Assembly: GCF_042648145.1 (NCBI RefSeq)
Contig: NZ_JBHRWV010000012.1
Coordinates: 1 to 64,000 of the forward strand
Source: Salinicoccus sesuvii
Lineage (GTDB): Bacteria > Bacillota > Bacilli > Staphylococcales > Salinicoccaceae
Length of the DNA: 64,000 nt
Direction: 5' to 3'
The notes beneath the pieces were generated by a model. That model was not told where the DNA came from. It saw only the letters and a program-made list of their open reading frames with translations, and ran no database searches. Shown piece by piece: positions 33,420 to 42,562 of the stretch. Within the stretch, counting starts at the first letter, position 1, and the number at the start of each line of letters is the position of its first letter. The position numbers and the translations under genes were made by a program.

Positions 33420-34520
33420 ATGACAAAGAAAGTCTGGTTCCAAACCGGCGTGGCCATCATCATCACACTTTTGATCATCATGCTCGTTATACGAGTGAAG
33501 GTCATCTTCGAACCGGTATTTACCATCGTTACAACCATATTCGTTCCCTTGCTGCTCGGTGGATTATTATATTATATAACTGAACCCATTCAGCGTTTCC
33601 TTGAAAAAAGAAAGGCTGGGAGACTGACCAGTATTCTAGCAGTCTTTATTATCATACTGCTCGTGATTACAGCGCTTGCGATGATTATCATCCCGCTAGT
33701 TACGCAGCAAGTGCAGAACCTTATCAGTCGTGCGCCACTGATTCAGAACGAAATCCAAGAATTTTTCAATATTGCACTATCTTACCGTGATCGATTGCCC
33801 ATCGATACTGAGCAATACATTCAAGATGCGGTAGATCGCGGATCGCAGATGTTATCCAATTTAGCGAGTAACGCATTTACTATCGTAACAAGTACTGTTA
33901 GTGTACTGATTACGCTGATTCTTGTACCGTTCTTCTTCTTCTTTATGCTGAAGGACCATGAGAAATTTATCCCATCTATGGTATCGCCGTTTAGAGGAGC
34001 GACAAAGCAGTTTATGACTGAGCTACTCTATGATATCGACCGCACACTAAGGGCCTTCATACAGGGCCAGATGCTTGTGAGTTTCATACTTTGTATCATC
34101 CTGTACATTGGATATACCATTGTCGGCCTAGAATACGCTTTGTTACTTGCATTATTTGCGCTATTTATGAACCTGATCCCTTTCCTTGGTCCATGGATTG
34201 CATTTCTGCCTGCTGCTTTGCTCGCAGTCATACAAGACCCGTATCTTCTAATATGGGTATCGCTCATCACATTGATCGCTCAGCAGATTGAAAGTAACTT
34301 GATTACGCCAAATGTTATGGGTCAGACACTGAAACTGCATCCTCTGACAGTCATAACGGTCGTACTTGCTGCCGGGAATATTGCTGGATTTATCGGCATC
34401 CTGATTGCGATACCGACCTATGCAGTGATAAAGACCATCATTCAAAATATCTGGAGATACCGCGGCAACATCAAAGAAACGATGTTCACTACAACAAGTG
34501 AGGGCGGATCTCTCAAATAA
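33420..34520 (+). CDS. AI-2E family (YtvI/YdiK-type) membrane protein
   Basis: 366-residue polytopic protein with about eight helices. An N-terminal pair is followed by a soluble region (residues 80-150) and a C-terminal set with the family stretch NLIPFLGPWIAFLPAALLA and IESNLITPNVMGQTLKLHPL. Family members have been linked to autoinducer export, Na+/H+ antiport or stress; function here is open. The ATG at 33420 follows GGAG at nine bases. It is divergent from the sodium symporter and ends at its own terminator. Confidence 0.85.
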   Translation: MTKKVWFQTGVAIIITLLIIMLVIRVKVIFEPVFTIVTTIFVPLLLGGLLYYITEPIQRFLEKRKAGRLTSILAVFIIILLVITALAMIIIPLVTQQVQNLISRAPLIQNEIQEFFNIALSYRDRLPIDTEQYIQDAVDRGSQMLSNLASNAFTIVTSTVSVLITLILVPFFFFFMLKDHEKFIPSMVSPFRGATKQFMTELLYDIDRTLRAFIQGQMLVSFILCIILYIGYTIVGLEYALLLALFALFMNLIPFLGPWIAFLPAALLAVIQDPYLLIWVSLITLIAQQIESNLITPNVMGQTLKLHPLTVITVVLAAGNIAGFIGILIAIPTYAVIKTIIQNIWRYRGNIKETMFTTTSEGGSLK

Positions 34521-34523
34521 ATC

Positions 34524-34553
34524 AAAAGTGGAGAGCATCTCCACTTTTTTTAT
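34524..34553 (+). terminator. Terminator after the AI-2E family gene
   Basis: AAAAGTGGAGA pairs with TCTCCACTTTT around GCA, followed by T residues. Confidence 0.88.
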
Positions 34554-34633
34554 TGGCATAGAAAATGGCTCCTTGCTTGTATGTGTTTAAATCTGGGTAT
34601 GTGAAGTAAAAGAAGATCAGAGGAGATGATGCT

Positions 34634-35368
34634 ATGAAAGTCATCATTGTAGGAATGTGGAACAGCTTTCCTAAAGGACCTGAACCGACTTCCGGCTACC
34701 TGATCCAGAAGGACGGGGTTTCGATTCTCCTTGATGCGGGCAGTGGTATTGCCTCAAGTGTCCAGAAGTATGTATCAATTCATGATATCGATCATATTTT
34801 CTTATCTCATTACCATCATGACCATTCTGGAGATATCCAAGCTTTTATGCTTGCTAGGAAGATGGCCAGACAGCTTAGAAGAGTGGATCGAAACCTCAAG
34901 GTGTATGGTCCTGAGAATGGTCCCCTCGTAAAAACCATAAGACGCGCGAAGTACAGCACGTTCATGCCTGTGCGAGCGCAGAAGAATTACACAGTAGGTC
35001 CTTTCCATATCGATTTTCATCGCAATGACCACCCAGTGGAAACCTATGCCATCAGGGTTACCGACAACGAGGGAGCTGTATTCGTTCATACATCCGACTC
35101 CAGTTATCTAAGCAGCCTTATGCGGTTCGCATTCGGCGCAGATATACTCGTCATCGACTGTAAACTTTACGAAGGTTTCGACGGTCGTGTGGATGGACAC
35201 ATGAATGCCGAGCAGGCCGGGCGGCTTGCATCGAAAGCTGATGCCCAGCTGACCATTTTAGCCAACCTACCACATCACGGGGAGCTTGAAGTGCTGCTCG
35301 ATAGTGCCAGACAACATCCTACAAACACAATCAGGCTAGCAGAAGCCGGCATGAAGCTCGAGACTTAA
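34634..35368 (+). CDS. Metallo-beta-lactamase-fold hydrolase (YhfI-like)
   Basis: 244-residue metal-dependent hydrolase. The metal motif HxHxDH is SHYHHDHSGDIQ near residue 58. Further ligands are likely in FHRNDHPVE (near 132), VHTSDSSY (aspartate near 154) and NLPHHGEL (near 215). The short, single-domain form resembles YhfI of B. subtilis and RNase Z-like relatives; the substrate is unknown. GAGGAGATG precedes the ATG. It is transcribed alone and shares a two-way terminator with the ABC exporter. Confidence 0.85.
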   Translation: MKVIIVGMWNSFPKGPEPTSGYLIQKDGVSILLDAGSGIASSVQKYVSIHDIDHIFLSHYHHDHSGDIQAFMLARKMARQLRRVDRNLKVYGPENGPLVKTIRRAKYSTFMPVRAQKNYTVGPFHIDFHRNDHPVETYAIRVTDNEGAVFVHTSDSSYLSSLMRFAFGADILVIDCKLYEGFDGRVDGHMNAEQAGRLASKADAQLTILANLPHHGELEVLLDSARQHPTNTIRLAEAGMKLET

Positions 35369-35406
35369 AAACAAGCATCTGAACAAAGGTTCAGATGCTT
35401 GTTTTT
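35367..35406. terminator. Bidirectional terminator
   Basis: AAAAACAAGCATCTGAAC pairs perfectly with GTTCAGATGCTTGTTTTT around a four-base loop, serving the hydrolase gene (plus) and the ABC permease gene (minus). Confidence 0.92.
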
Positions 35407-35434
35407 AGTTTGCGTATGTGCGTCGAATTGTTTC

Positions 35435-36997
35435 TCAAGCAGTATCTCTTCTCCTGAAAAGTATCATGCCGATACCGGCGAGTGCGATGGCGATAAAGAG
35501 GATGATACCCCATGGTGTCCATGCCATTTCTTCTGCAGGCAGTGCCGAAAGGTAATAGAATGGTGTCACTAGAAGCCAGCGGTCATCAAGACCAAGTATC
35601 AGTCCGAGGTAATTGATGAAGAATGTGGCGAGCAGGTAGAACCAGACAATAAAATGCATCCGGGCACGCCAACCAATGAGCAACATGGATAGACCAACAA
35701 ACACGGCAACACCGGCACTGTAGTTGAGTGCAGCAAAAATGTAATCTCGAGCTGACATATTGATATCTGCAACCGTCACGCTTGCACTATACATGCCAAA
35801 TAGTGCAAGTAGGATCCCGATTGCCCCAATAACTGTGGCATATAAACCATGACTGATTAGCATACTGGTTCGACCTATGCCTGCGGAAATGAGCCACTCC
35901 AAACGGCCATGCTTCTCCTCCCGCAGTATTCGTCCTGTAATCATGAGCGCCGGTATCACCCCGATAATGGCAGTGACCATAATAAGGACACTGATGAACT
36001 GGTCAATGGGATTCCCTCCGCTGTCAGCCAGACTGTCAGCCAAGAAAGCATTTTCGCTGATGAATACATCGAGATCACCGAATATCGAACCATAGGACAA
36101 GCCAATTAGGGTCATACCGGTGAGCCAACTTAGAACAAGCATCTTCGTACTACTTGTCATAAGACGTGGGTAGGAGCCAATAGAGCGTGACTTTCTATTC
36201 GTGTTCGAGGCAAAATACGCATCTCCAAGATCCCTTCTAGCAAATACTCTCCACGCAAACCAAGTGAAGATAATAATCAACATAAAAGGCAGTAGCCACG
36301 TTGCTTCGTTGCTAGCGAATGGTTCGAGTCTAGTGAGCCAGCTGTAAGGAGATAGGAATGAGAGTCCAGGTTGCACCACATCGGTGATGGCACGATATAA
36401 ATAGAGCATCAGCAGAATAGAGAGCGCTGTGCCGAATGTCCATTCCGCACTTTGGAAGAGTTGGGCAAAAATAAGTGTCAATGTATAGAACATCAGACTA
36501 AACATGCTGGTGCCGATGGCGTAAATCGTACATCCTAAAAGCGTGAAGGAATCACTTGGTGACAGATAAGTACCGACCAGTATGATTAGTCCGAGCAATA
36601 CGTTCATACCTACACCGACTAGCATTTGGACCAGGAATATCGACTGGCGTGTAACTCCGGCACTGTTAATGTATTCGATCAGTCCTTCATCCTCCATACT
36701 GCGACTGAGGTTATTGGCGATTGTGATGCCAAAAAGTCCGTGAATAACGGCCATGAAAACAAGCATCTGGTGACTGAACATGACAGCAATTGTATAAGCG
36801 CCTTGTGGTACAGGTCCGATCATGGCAATCATCGCAGGATTATCGAGCGTCTGCATAAGTGCCTCGCGCTCGGATGCGCTGCTATACAATCCTTCAAACG
36901 CAAAAGGAACGATTACAGTAATTCCACCAATACCAACGATCCAAAGCATGACGCGGAACCACACTTGCTGAAGTATCAAACCGGTAAAAGCGTTCAT
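35435..36997 (-). CDS. ABC exporter permease, 12-helix ABC-2 type
   Basis: 520-residue membrane subunit with two repeats of about six helices (first ends near 250, second starts near 280), as in the tetronasin/polyketide-antibiotic exporter family. Each half has the GRSM-like cytosolic turn: LSRSMEDEGLIEYINSAGVT near residue 93 and LREEKHGRLEWLISAGIGRT near 365. It overlaps the ATPase gene by 4 bp. The substrate is unknown; the TetR gene upstream suggests a drug or metabolite that also induces the operon. Confidence 0.85.
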   Translation of the reverse strand: MNAFTGLILQQVWFRVMLWIVGIGGITVIVPFAFEGLYSSASEREALMQTLDNPAMIAMIGPVPQGAYTIAVMFSHQMLVFMAVIHGLFGITIANNLSRSMEDEGLIEYINSAGVTRQSIFLVQMLVGVGMNVLLGLIILVGTYLSPSDSFTLLGCTIYAIGTSMFSLMFYTLTLIFAQLFQSAEWTFGTALSILLMLYLYRAITDVVQPGLSFLSPYSWLTRLEPFASNEATWLLPFMLIIIFTWFAWRVFARRDLGDAYFASNTNRKSRSIGSYPRLMTSSTKMLVLSWLTGMTLIGLSYGSIFGDLDVFISENAFLADSLADSGGNPIDQFISVLIMVTAIIGVIPALMITGRILREEKHGRLEWLISAGIGRTSMLISHGLYATVIGAIGILLALFGMYSASVTVADINMSARDYIFAALNYSAGVAVFVGLSMLLIGWRARMHFIVWFYLLATFFINYLGLILGLDDRWLLVTPFYYLSALPAEEMAWTPWGIILFIAIALAGIGMILFRRRDTA

Positions 36998-37884
36998 GAC
37001 AGTTTCCGGCGATCTTCGTAATAGCGCATGAAGATATCTTCAAGTCTCGGTGGCAGTGTCTCAAGATGGTAGGGCCGGTAGTGAGAGAGCTTTGCTAGAT
37101 AGTCTTCAATTGAATCGTTGTCGATGCGCATATGCGTACCGTCATCCGTTTCCATATAATGATGCACATAGGGCAATGCTTGTAGTTCGCTAAGATCTTG
37201 CGTGGATTTGACGATATATTCGGTGCGTGTAATGTGACGGAGCGTTTTGAGAGGACCAGTTTCGATAATTTCGCCTTCGCGAATGATAGCGATACGATCA
37301 GCCAGTTTTTCGACTTCGGATAGTACATGACTCGATAAAAGAATGCTACGGCCTTCCGATTTTGCATGCATGAGTTGTTCGTGAAAAACACGTTCCATCA
37401 GCGGATCGAGACCAGTCGTTGGCTCATCGAAGATGAGTAGATGTGCTTCTGATAGAAATGCGCAGATCAGCGCCACTTTTTGGCGATTCCCTTTTGAGTA
37501 TGTTTTGCACTTCTTTTTGGAGTCAAGACGGAATTGCGCGATCAGATGCTTCTTCTTCTCTATATTAGTGTATCCTCTCACTTTCATGAAGAAATGGATC
37601 ACTTCCTCCCCTGTGAGATTGCCCCATAGATTTACATCACCAGGTACATAAGCGATATTTTTTTTATAGTGTGGATTGCCTGAGAGCGGCTCCCCGTCCA
37701 TTAAAATTTCTCCGCCATCTGGAGAGAGCGCACCGATGATCATACGTAATGTTGTCGATTTACCAGCACCATTGGGACCGATGAAACCGAATATCTCATT
37801 TGCATTTAACTCGAATGAAATATCTTTTGCAGCAACAGTTGTACCAAATGTTTTGGTCAGATTTTTCAGTTCAAGTACTGTCAT
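36994..37884 (-). CDS. ABC exporter ATPase
   Basis: 296-residue ATP-binding subunit. Walker A is GPNGAGKSTTLRMI (near residue 38), the signature YSKGNRQKVALICAF (SKGNRQK instead of the canonical SGGQ, as common in ABC-2 drug exporters), Walker B LLIFDEPTTGLDPLM and the switch LLSSHVLSEVEKL. The last 80 residues form the typical C-terminal domain. It overlaps both neighbours by 4 bp, so tetR-ATPase-permease are translationally coupled. Confidence 0.9.
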   Translation of the reverse strand: MTVLELKNLTKTFGTTVAAKDISFELNANEIFGFIGPNGAGKSTTLRMIIGALSPDGGEILMDGEPLSGNPHYKKNIAYVPGDVNLWGNLTGEEVIHFFMKVRGYTNIEKKKHLIAQFRLDSKKKCKTYSKGNRQKVALICAFLSEAHLLIFDEPTTGLDPLMERVFHEQLMHAKSEGRSILLSSHVLSEVEKLADRIAIIREGEIIETGPLKTLRHITRTEYIVKSTQDLSELQALPYVHHYMETDDGTHMRIDNDSIEDYLAKLSHYRPYHLETLPPRLEDIFMRYYEDRRKLS

Positions 37885-38510
37885 TTTTCTGCCTCCTTAT
37901 AGTAGAGTCGACGCATTGCATCGAGATAACCACCAAATGTCTCGAAGTAGGCATCGATGTGATCAAAATTGACGCCACTGGCTTCTAATGATTGTTCCAT
38001 CTCCTTGATGTAACCCTCAAACGTCCATCCGATCATCTTCATAGCTGTTTCATTGTCTATATCTGTACGGAAGAGCGTCATGTCGACGTTGTCATACATT
38101 GAACGCATACTCCATTTCCTCAGCTCCTGCATTTTTGACTGATAGGCTGAGAGTGGTCCTTCCGCATAGTACATATGGGTAACAAATTCGGCAATCTCGG
38201 GATACTCTGCAAAATAGCGGTGCTTGGTTCGGGACAGTCTATCAAGTCTTTCAATGAAACCCTCTGGTTTTGTTGTAAATCTTGTCATGAGGTGTGTCGT
38301 AAAGTGGTCATACGCGAATTCCGCGATATTCAAATAAAGTGTTTCTTTGTTCCCGAAATAGTAGTATAGGAGCCCTTTACTTATGCCGGCAGCATCGACG
38401 ATACGATTGGTGGAAGCTGATTTATAGCCATGCGCAGAAAACTCAGCCATAGCTGTAGTCAATATGTGATACTGCTGATTCTCATCTAGATTCTCAAAAG
38501 CTCTGTTCAT
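37881..38510 (-). CDS. TetR-family transcriptional regulator
   Basis: 209-residue repressor. The N-terminal helix-turn-helix is ILTTAMAEFSAHGYKSASTN with IVDAAGISKGLLYYYFGNKE (near residues 13-50). The ligand-binding part follows with no clear relatives. The start at 38510 follows AAGGAGGAAAATC; a longer frame upstream runs through the operators and lacks a site. It leads the exporter operon. Two palindromes directly upstream flank the promoter and are its probable operators, giving autorepression. Confidence 0.9.
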   Translation of the reverse strand: MNRAFENLDENQQYHILTTAMAEFSAHGYKSASTNRIVDAAGISKGLLYYYFGNKETLYLNIAEFAYDHFTTHLMTRFTTKPEGFIERLDRLSRTKHRYFAEYPEIAEFVTHMYYAEGPLSAYQSKMQELRKWSMRSMYDNVDMTLFRTDIDNETAMKMIGWTFEGYIKEMEQSLEASGVNFDHIDAYFETFGGYLDAMRRLYYKEAEK

Positions 38511-38524
38511 GATTTTCCTCCTTA

Positions 38525-38577
38525 TACTGACCACTATGGTCAGTATTATTTTATACTTATTGACCATAGTGGTCAAT
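38525..38577 (-). promoter_or_regulatory. Twin TetR operators with the exporter promoter between them
   Basis: Two near-identical palindromes, ACTGACCACTATGGTCAGT (38526-38544) and TTGACCATAGTGGTCAA (38560-38576), are 33 bp apart centre to centre. On the minus strand TTGACC (38576-38571), a 17-base spacer and TAAAAT (38553-38548) form the promoter; the first operator overlaps the -35 and the second lies just after the -10. The spacing suggests cooperative binding by two dimers. Confidence 0.85.
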
Positions 38578-38632
38578 AACTTTTTACGCAATTTATTCGA
38601 TATATGAGGTATCACTTTAAGGAGGGGTATTT

Positions 38633-39424
38633 ATGAATCCAATCGAATATCTTGTCAGCCAGGGATTTAGGATAACATCGGATCCATCTAAATATGAAAG
38701 CGGCGTATGGGGTAAACGTGACTACACCGTTGATGGTTATAACTATGATACATATTGCGGTGGCTTCCACAGGGCATATGATCTCGCTAAGGCACATCTC
38801 GCACCGGTTCCGTCCGTGTGTGACGGGGAAGTGGTCGCAGGTACGAATCGAATGGGTAACTTCGGTGGGACAGTGGTCGTGGCGAATAGAGCGCTCGGTA
38901 TACAAGTGATTTACGGTCACCTCGACCGTAACTTGAAAGTGCGTATCGGCCAAGCGGTGCGTCAGGGGGATACTGTCGGTCTTCAGTCGAGTACAAACTA
39001 CGACAATGTAAAAATGGCAAGTCACTTGCATATCCAGTTCCAGCCCTACGGTTACATTTCAAGTGAGCGCGCTTTCGTTTGTAGCGGTGTCAATCCGCTG
39101 AAAATCGATATTGGTGGGAAGTCCTATCACGCTGCATGGTTGTGGCATGGACACTTTAAGATAAATCAACGCATACGTATCAGATACCATCCATCAACCA
39201 GTGGGACCATAAATGGCGTTTTATCAGAAAATACAGAGGTTCGTTTTGACAAATTACTTGTTAACGAAGGATTGTGGTGGATACGTATCTTGTTCAGAAA
39301 CGAGCTAAAATATATTGCCATCGGGAGGAGACGGAATGGCATCAACTTCAGACAAGCAGAGCGGGCTGGAGAGTTATGGGGAAGTACTAGAAATCTAGAT
39401 ACGTCGAGAGGGAAAGAAAAATAA
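38633..39424 (+). CDS. M23-family peptidase with SH3-like C-terminus, no signal peptide
   Basis: 263-residue lysostaphin/LytM-type zinc peptidase. The zinc ligands are HRAYD (H46 and D50, after CGGF) and HLHIQF (near 131-133), and the core strands VIYGHLDRNL and VRQGDTVGLQSS are standard. Residues 180-263 look like an SH3b/SH3_5 cell-wall-binding domain (WLWHGHFKINQRIRIRYHP). There is no signal peptide or membrane segment, as in phage endolysins or proteins released by lysis. GGAGGGG precedes the ATG. It is divergent from the TetR gene and 114 bp from it. The enzyme probably cuts peptidoglycan cross-bridges (inference). Confidence 0.82.
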   Translation: MNPIEYLVSQGFRITSDPSKYESGVWGKRDYTVDGYNYDTYCGGFHRAYDLAKAHLAPVPSVCDGEVVAGTNRMGNFGGTVVVANRALGIQVIYGHLDRNLKVRIGQAVRQGDTVGLQSSTNYDNVKMASHLHIQFQPYGYISSERAFVCSGVNPLKIDIGGKSYHAAWLWHGHFKINQRIRIRYHPSTSGTINGVLSENTEVRFDKLLVNEGLWWIRILFRNELKYIAIGRRRNGINFRQAERAGELWGSTRNLDTSRGKEK

Positions 39425-39472
39425 GAAAAGATTGGAGGATTAGTAGATAAGCGCAATATATATTAATTAAAT

Positions 39473-39509
39473 AAAACCGGATGCCCACCCAAGTGGTCAT
39501 CCGGTTTTA
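39473..39509. terminator. Bidirectional terminator
   Basis: AAAACCGGATG and CCAC pair with GTGG and CATCCGGTTTT, with one bulged mismatch; it lies between the M23 gene and the convergent small membrane protein gene. Confidence 0.85.
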
Positions 39510-39540
39510 TTCATGCAAAAAATACAATTCGGAGGGAATA

Positions 39541-39948
39541 TTACTGCGCTTGATTGGCAGAATTGGATGAAGTCGTCAAATCTTGGTCAAGTTTATATAG
39601 CACTTGATTGATTTTAACTTGGTTAACTGCCTCAACGATGAAGTAAGCTATAATTGTATAAACGACAATAGCACCGATTAGAAGTACATTCTCCTGCATC
39701 ACGCTGATAATAAGCGCTGGTAGGAAAACAAGTGCTAGGTAAATGATCAACATGCCGAGACGATTGGCGTGGATAGTACGTTGCGTATCTCGAATGGAAT
39801 CTGCGTAAAGGTCGTTCACTCCAACAAGGTCAACCTTGCGTGAATCCTGATAAACATTAGTGATTTTCATACGTCCATCATAAGGGTCCTGCTTATAGCG
39901 CAAGTCCATATGCGCATTGTTCCATGTCAGATAATTAAGAAAGCCCAT
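39541..39948 (-). CDS. Two-helix membrane protein, copy 1 of the Tat-oxidoreductase module
   Basis: 135-residue protein of no known family that I recognise. A hydrophilic N-terminal half (1-58) is followed by two membrane helices (about 65-84 with FLPAL, and 89-108 with AYFIVEAVNQ) and a polar tail. The gene at 48014-48445 encodes a protein of the same layout with LPAL and AYLLVEAYIQ at matching places, and occupies the mirror-image position beside the second oxidoreductase module. GGGGTGA precedes the ATG. It is divergent from the subunit-3 gene with only 81 bp between, so both may share a control region. A membrane anchor or electron-transfer partner is possible; function unknown. Confidence 0.7.
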   Translation of the reverse strand: MGFLNYLTWNNAHMDLRYKQDPYDGRMKITNVYQDSRKVDLVGVNDLYADSIRDTQRTIHANRLGMLIIYLALVFLPALIISVMQENVLLIGAIVVYTIIAYFIVEAVNQVKINQVLYKLDQDLTTSSNSANQAQ

Positions 39949-40029
39949 AATTTTTCACCCCTTCACTAAATATGAATATTCTGATACTATTATATAGGAA
40001 AAGATAATCAAATTAAAGGGGTGCTTATG

Positions 40030-40818
40030 ATGGCAGATAAAAAGAATAGTGAAAAACAGTTTTCGCGTCGTGATTTTCTGAAAACGACAGGCGTAGCTAC
40101 TGGTGGTATTATAGGCGGCTCCATGCTCGGTGGACTGGTCGGATTCAATCTGGATTCCCCGACAGAAGAACCTGAGACGAGTGGAGATACTGCAAACCAA
40201 GGTGCCGAAGAAGGCGATTCTGGTGAATATAATCCGGGGAGAATGTTCTTCTCGAACGATGCAACTTTCGATACGATATCACAAGCCATGGAAAGGATAT
40301 TTCCTGAGAATGATATAGGACCTGGGGCGATTGGACTCGGGGCACCATTCTTCCTCGACATGCAACTTGCTGGTGCCTATGGTAATAATTCGAAGGAATA
40401 CATGCAAGGTCCTTTCAGTGCAGGTGAGCCTACACAAGGATATCAGTCAAGACTAAATCGTGCCGATCTTTTCACACTGGGCATTGAAAGGTTAGATACT
40501 GAATCAAACGATATGTTTGATGACAACTTCCGCAACTTAGATGACGACCAAAAAGATGAAATTATAACACGCTTCCAAGAAGGCGAAGCGGATATGGGTG
40601 TTCCGGAAGATACAGCAAAACCGGTGGACTTTTTCAACTTGTTGCGTTCAGCTACGCTCGAGGGTGTATATGCCGATCCAATGTATCGCGGCAATAGAAA
40701 CATGGAAGGCTGGAAAATGAAACAATTCCCAGGCCACCAACATGCTTACATCCAAGAAATTCAAAATGATAGCTTTATGGAAATTGAACCACAACCAATG
40801 TACGGGGGGAATCACTAA
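40030..40818 (+). CDS. Gluconate 2-dehydrogenase subunit 3-like protein with Tat signal, copy 1
   Basis: 262 residues. The twin-arginine signal is SRRDFLKTTGVATGGIIGG at residues 13-31. A D/E-rich linker follows, then a Gluconate_2-dh3 domain (FDTISQAMERIFPENDIGPG; later GVYADPMYRGNRNMEGWKMK and FPGHQHAY). In the known three-subunit dehydrogenases the small subunit carries the Tat signal and brings the folded flavoprotein out with it. The start at 40030 is eight bases after AAAGGGG; ATG at 40027 is an alternative. Its stop codon overlaps the start of the GMC gene (TAATG), so the partners are made together. Confidence 0.88.
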   Translation: MADKKNSEKQFSRRDFLKTTGVATGGIIGGSMLGGLVGFNLDSPTEEPETSGDTANQGAEEGDSGEYNPGRMFFSNDATFDTISQAMERIFPENDIGPGAIGLGAPFFLDMQLAGAYGNNSKEYMQGPFSAGEPTQGYQSRLNRADLFTLGIERLDTESNDMFDDNFRNLDDDQKDEIITRFQEGEADMGVPEDTAKPVDFFNLLRSATLEGVYADPMYRGNRNMEGWKMKQFPGHQHAYIQEIQNDSFMEIEPQPMYGGNH

Positions 40819-42551
40819 TGGCGACAGAACTCGATAAAGTAGACGTATTGACCGTTGGTGTCGGCTGGACAGGCGGAATCATCGCGGCAGAAGCAGCAAA
40901 AGAGGGATACTCAGTAGTCGGTCTTGAAAGAGGCAGAGCACGCGATACTGAAGATTACCAAAATATACACGATGAATATAAATATGCAATACGCTATGAC
41001 TTGATGCAAGACGTATCAAAAGAAACAGTGACATTTAGGAACAATCGCGAACAAACCGCCTTGCCAATGCGCCAGCTAGGATCTTTCCTGCTTGGTGAAA
41101 ATCTTGGTGGAGCAGGTACACACTGGAATGGTCAAACATGGCGCTTCCTGCCATACGATTTCCAGATCCGTTCAATGTCTGAGGAGCGTTATGGTAGTGA
41201 TAGCGATCTACTTGGTGACGATGATGGATATCAATACCAAGACTGGGGTATTACTTACGATGAGCTTGAACCGTATTTTGATCGATTTGAGCAAACTGCT
41301 GGGATATCGGGTGAAGAGAATCCACTGGCTGGGGAACGCTCCAATCCTTATCCAACACCGCCAATGATGAAAACGCGTACACTTCAAATGTTTGAAGAAG
41401 CGGCGACCAATATGGGCTATAGTCCAATCATGATGCCATCAGCAAACTTGAGTGAGCAATACGAAAACCCAGACGGTGAATCTATCGCAGCGTGTCAGTA
41501 TTGCGCTTTCTGTGAACGATTCGGTTGTGAGTACGGTGCCAAATCTTCTCCGGAAGTAACAGTGTTGCCAACTGCTAGAAAAACAGGTAATTATGAAGTG
41601 CGTACACACTCCAATGTCGTTGAAATACTGACAGACGAGGATGACGATTCACAAGTCACAGGGGTACGCTACGTTGATACAAGAACGGGCGAAGAATTTA
41701 TCCAGCCCGCTGACGTTGTCGTTCTGACGAGCTATATCTTCAATAACTACAAATTGCTCAGAGTATCTGACATCGGTGAACAATACGATCCAGAAACTCA
41801 AGAAGGTACGCTTGGTCGCAATTATTGCTATCAGATTTTTGGTAGCGCAACAGGCTTCTTTGATGAACAGTTTAATACCTTCATGGGTGCTGGCGCGCTC
41901 GGTATGGCATTTGATGATTTCAACGGCGACAACTTTGACCACACTGATCTTGGCTTCTTGCATGGCGGTAACATGGCGCTCACACAAACGGGTAGTCGTC
42001 CGATTAACTCCAATACAGTAAGACCAGGTACACCTTCATGGGGTAGTGAGTTTAAAAATGATTCGATCGAAAACTTCACACGTACTTTGACAGTACAAGG
42101 CCAAGGGGCAACGTCGCCGCATCGTGACAATTACCTAGATATAGATGAAACTTACAATGACGTGTATGGTGTACCGTTGGTAAAATTGACTTATAATTAT
42201 CATGATCAGGATGTTGAACGTCAGAAATATCTTACTGAAAGAGCAACTGAAGTCATGGAAGAAATGGGTGCGACAGAAATTTCTTCTTCTGGTGAACTTA
42301 CAGATTATGATATCGTTCCTTACCAGTCCACGCACAACACAGGGGGGACTTTAATGGGAGATGATCCTGAGACAAGTGTTGTAAACAACTATCTACAGCA
42401 CTGGGATCGTGATAATCTTTTTGTTGTCGGCGCAGGAAATTTCGCGCATAATAGTGGTTATAACCCGACTGCGACAGTCGGAGCGCTGGCGTATCGCTGT
42501 GCTGAAGGTATAATCACATTCCTTGAAGATGGTGGTCGCCTAGAAGAATAG
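40818..42551 (+). CDS. GMC-family membrane-associated dehydrogenase, copy 1
   Basis: 577-residue FAD oxidoreductase like the large subunit of gluconate, sorbitol or glucose dehydrogenases. FAD binding is at VGVGWTGGIIAAE (near residue 13) and ERG. The cysteines C226, C229, C232 and C237 (CQYCAFCERFGC) form a CX2CX2CX4C set suited to an iron-sulfur cluster. The GMC C-terminal domain has HNTGGTLMGDDP and NSGYNPTATVGALAYR. It has no signal peptide; I infer export with its Tat partner. The substrate is unknown. The tatC-like gene follows after 11 bp. Confidence 0.9.
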   Translation: MATELDKVDVLTVGVGWTGGIIAAEAAKEGYSVVGLERGRARDTEDYQNIHDEYKYAIRYDLMQDVSKETVTFRNNREQTALPMRQLGSFLLGENLGGAGTHWNGQTWRFLPYDFQIRSMSEERYGSDSDLLGDDDGYQYQDWGITYDELEPYFDRFEQTAGISGEENPLAGERSNPYPTPPMMKTRTLQMFEEAATNMGYSPIMMPSANLSEQYENPDGESIAACQYCAFCERFGCEYGAKSSPEVTVLPTARKTGNYEVRTHSNVVEILTDEDDDSQVTGVRYVDTRTGEEFIQPADVVVLTSYIFNNYKLLRVSDIGEQYDPETQEGTLGRNYCYQIFGSATGFFDEQFNTFMGAGALGMAFDDFNGDNFDHTDLGFLHGGNMALTQTGSRPINSNTVRPGTPSWGSEFKNDSIENFTRTLTVQGQGATSPHRDNYLDIDETYNDVYGVPLVKLTYNYHDQDVERQKYLTERATEVMEEMGATEISSSGELTDYDIVPYQSTHNTGGTLMGDDPETSVVNNYLQHWDRDNLFVVGAGNFAHNSGYNPTATVGALAYRCAEGIITFLEDGGRLEE

Positions 42552-42562
42552 GTGGTTTATAG

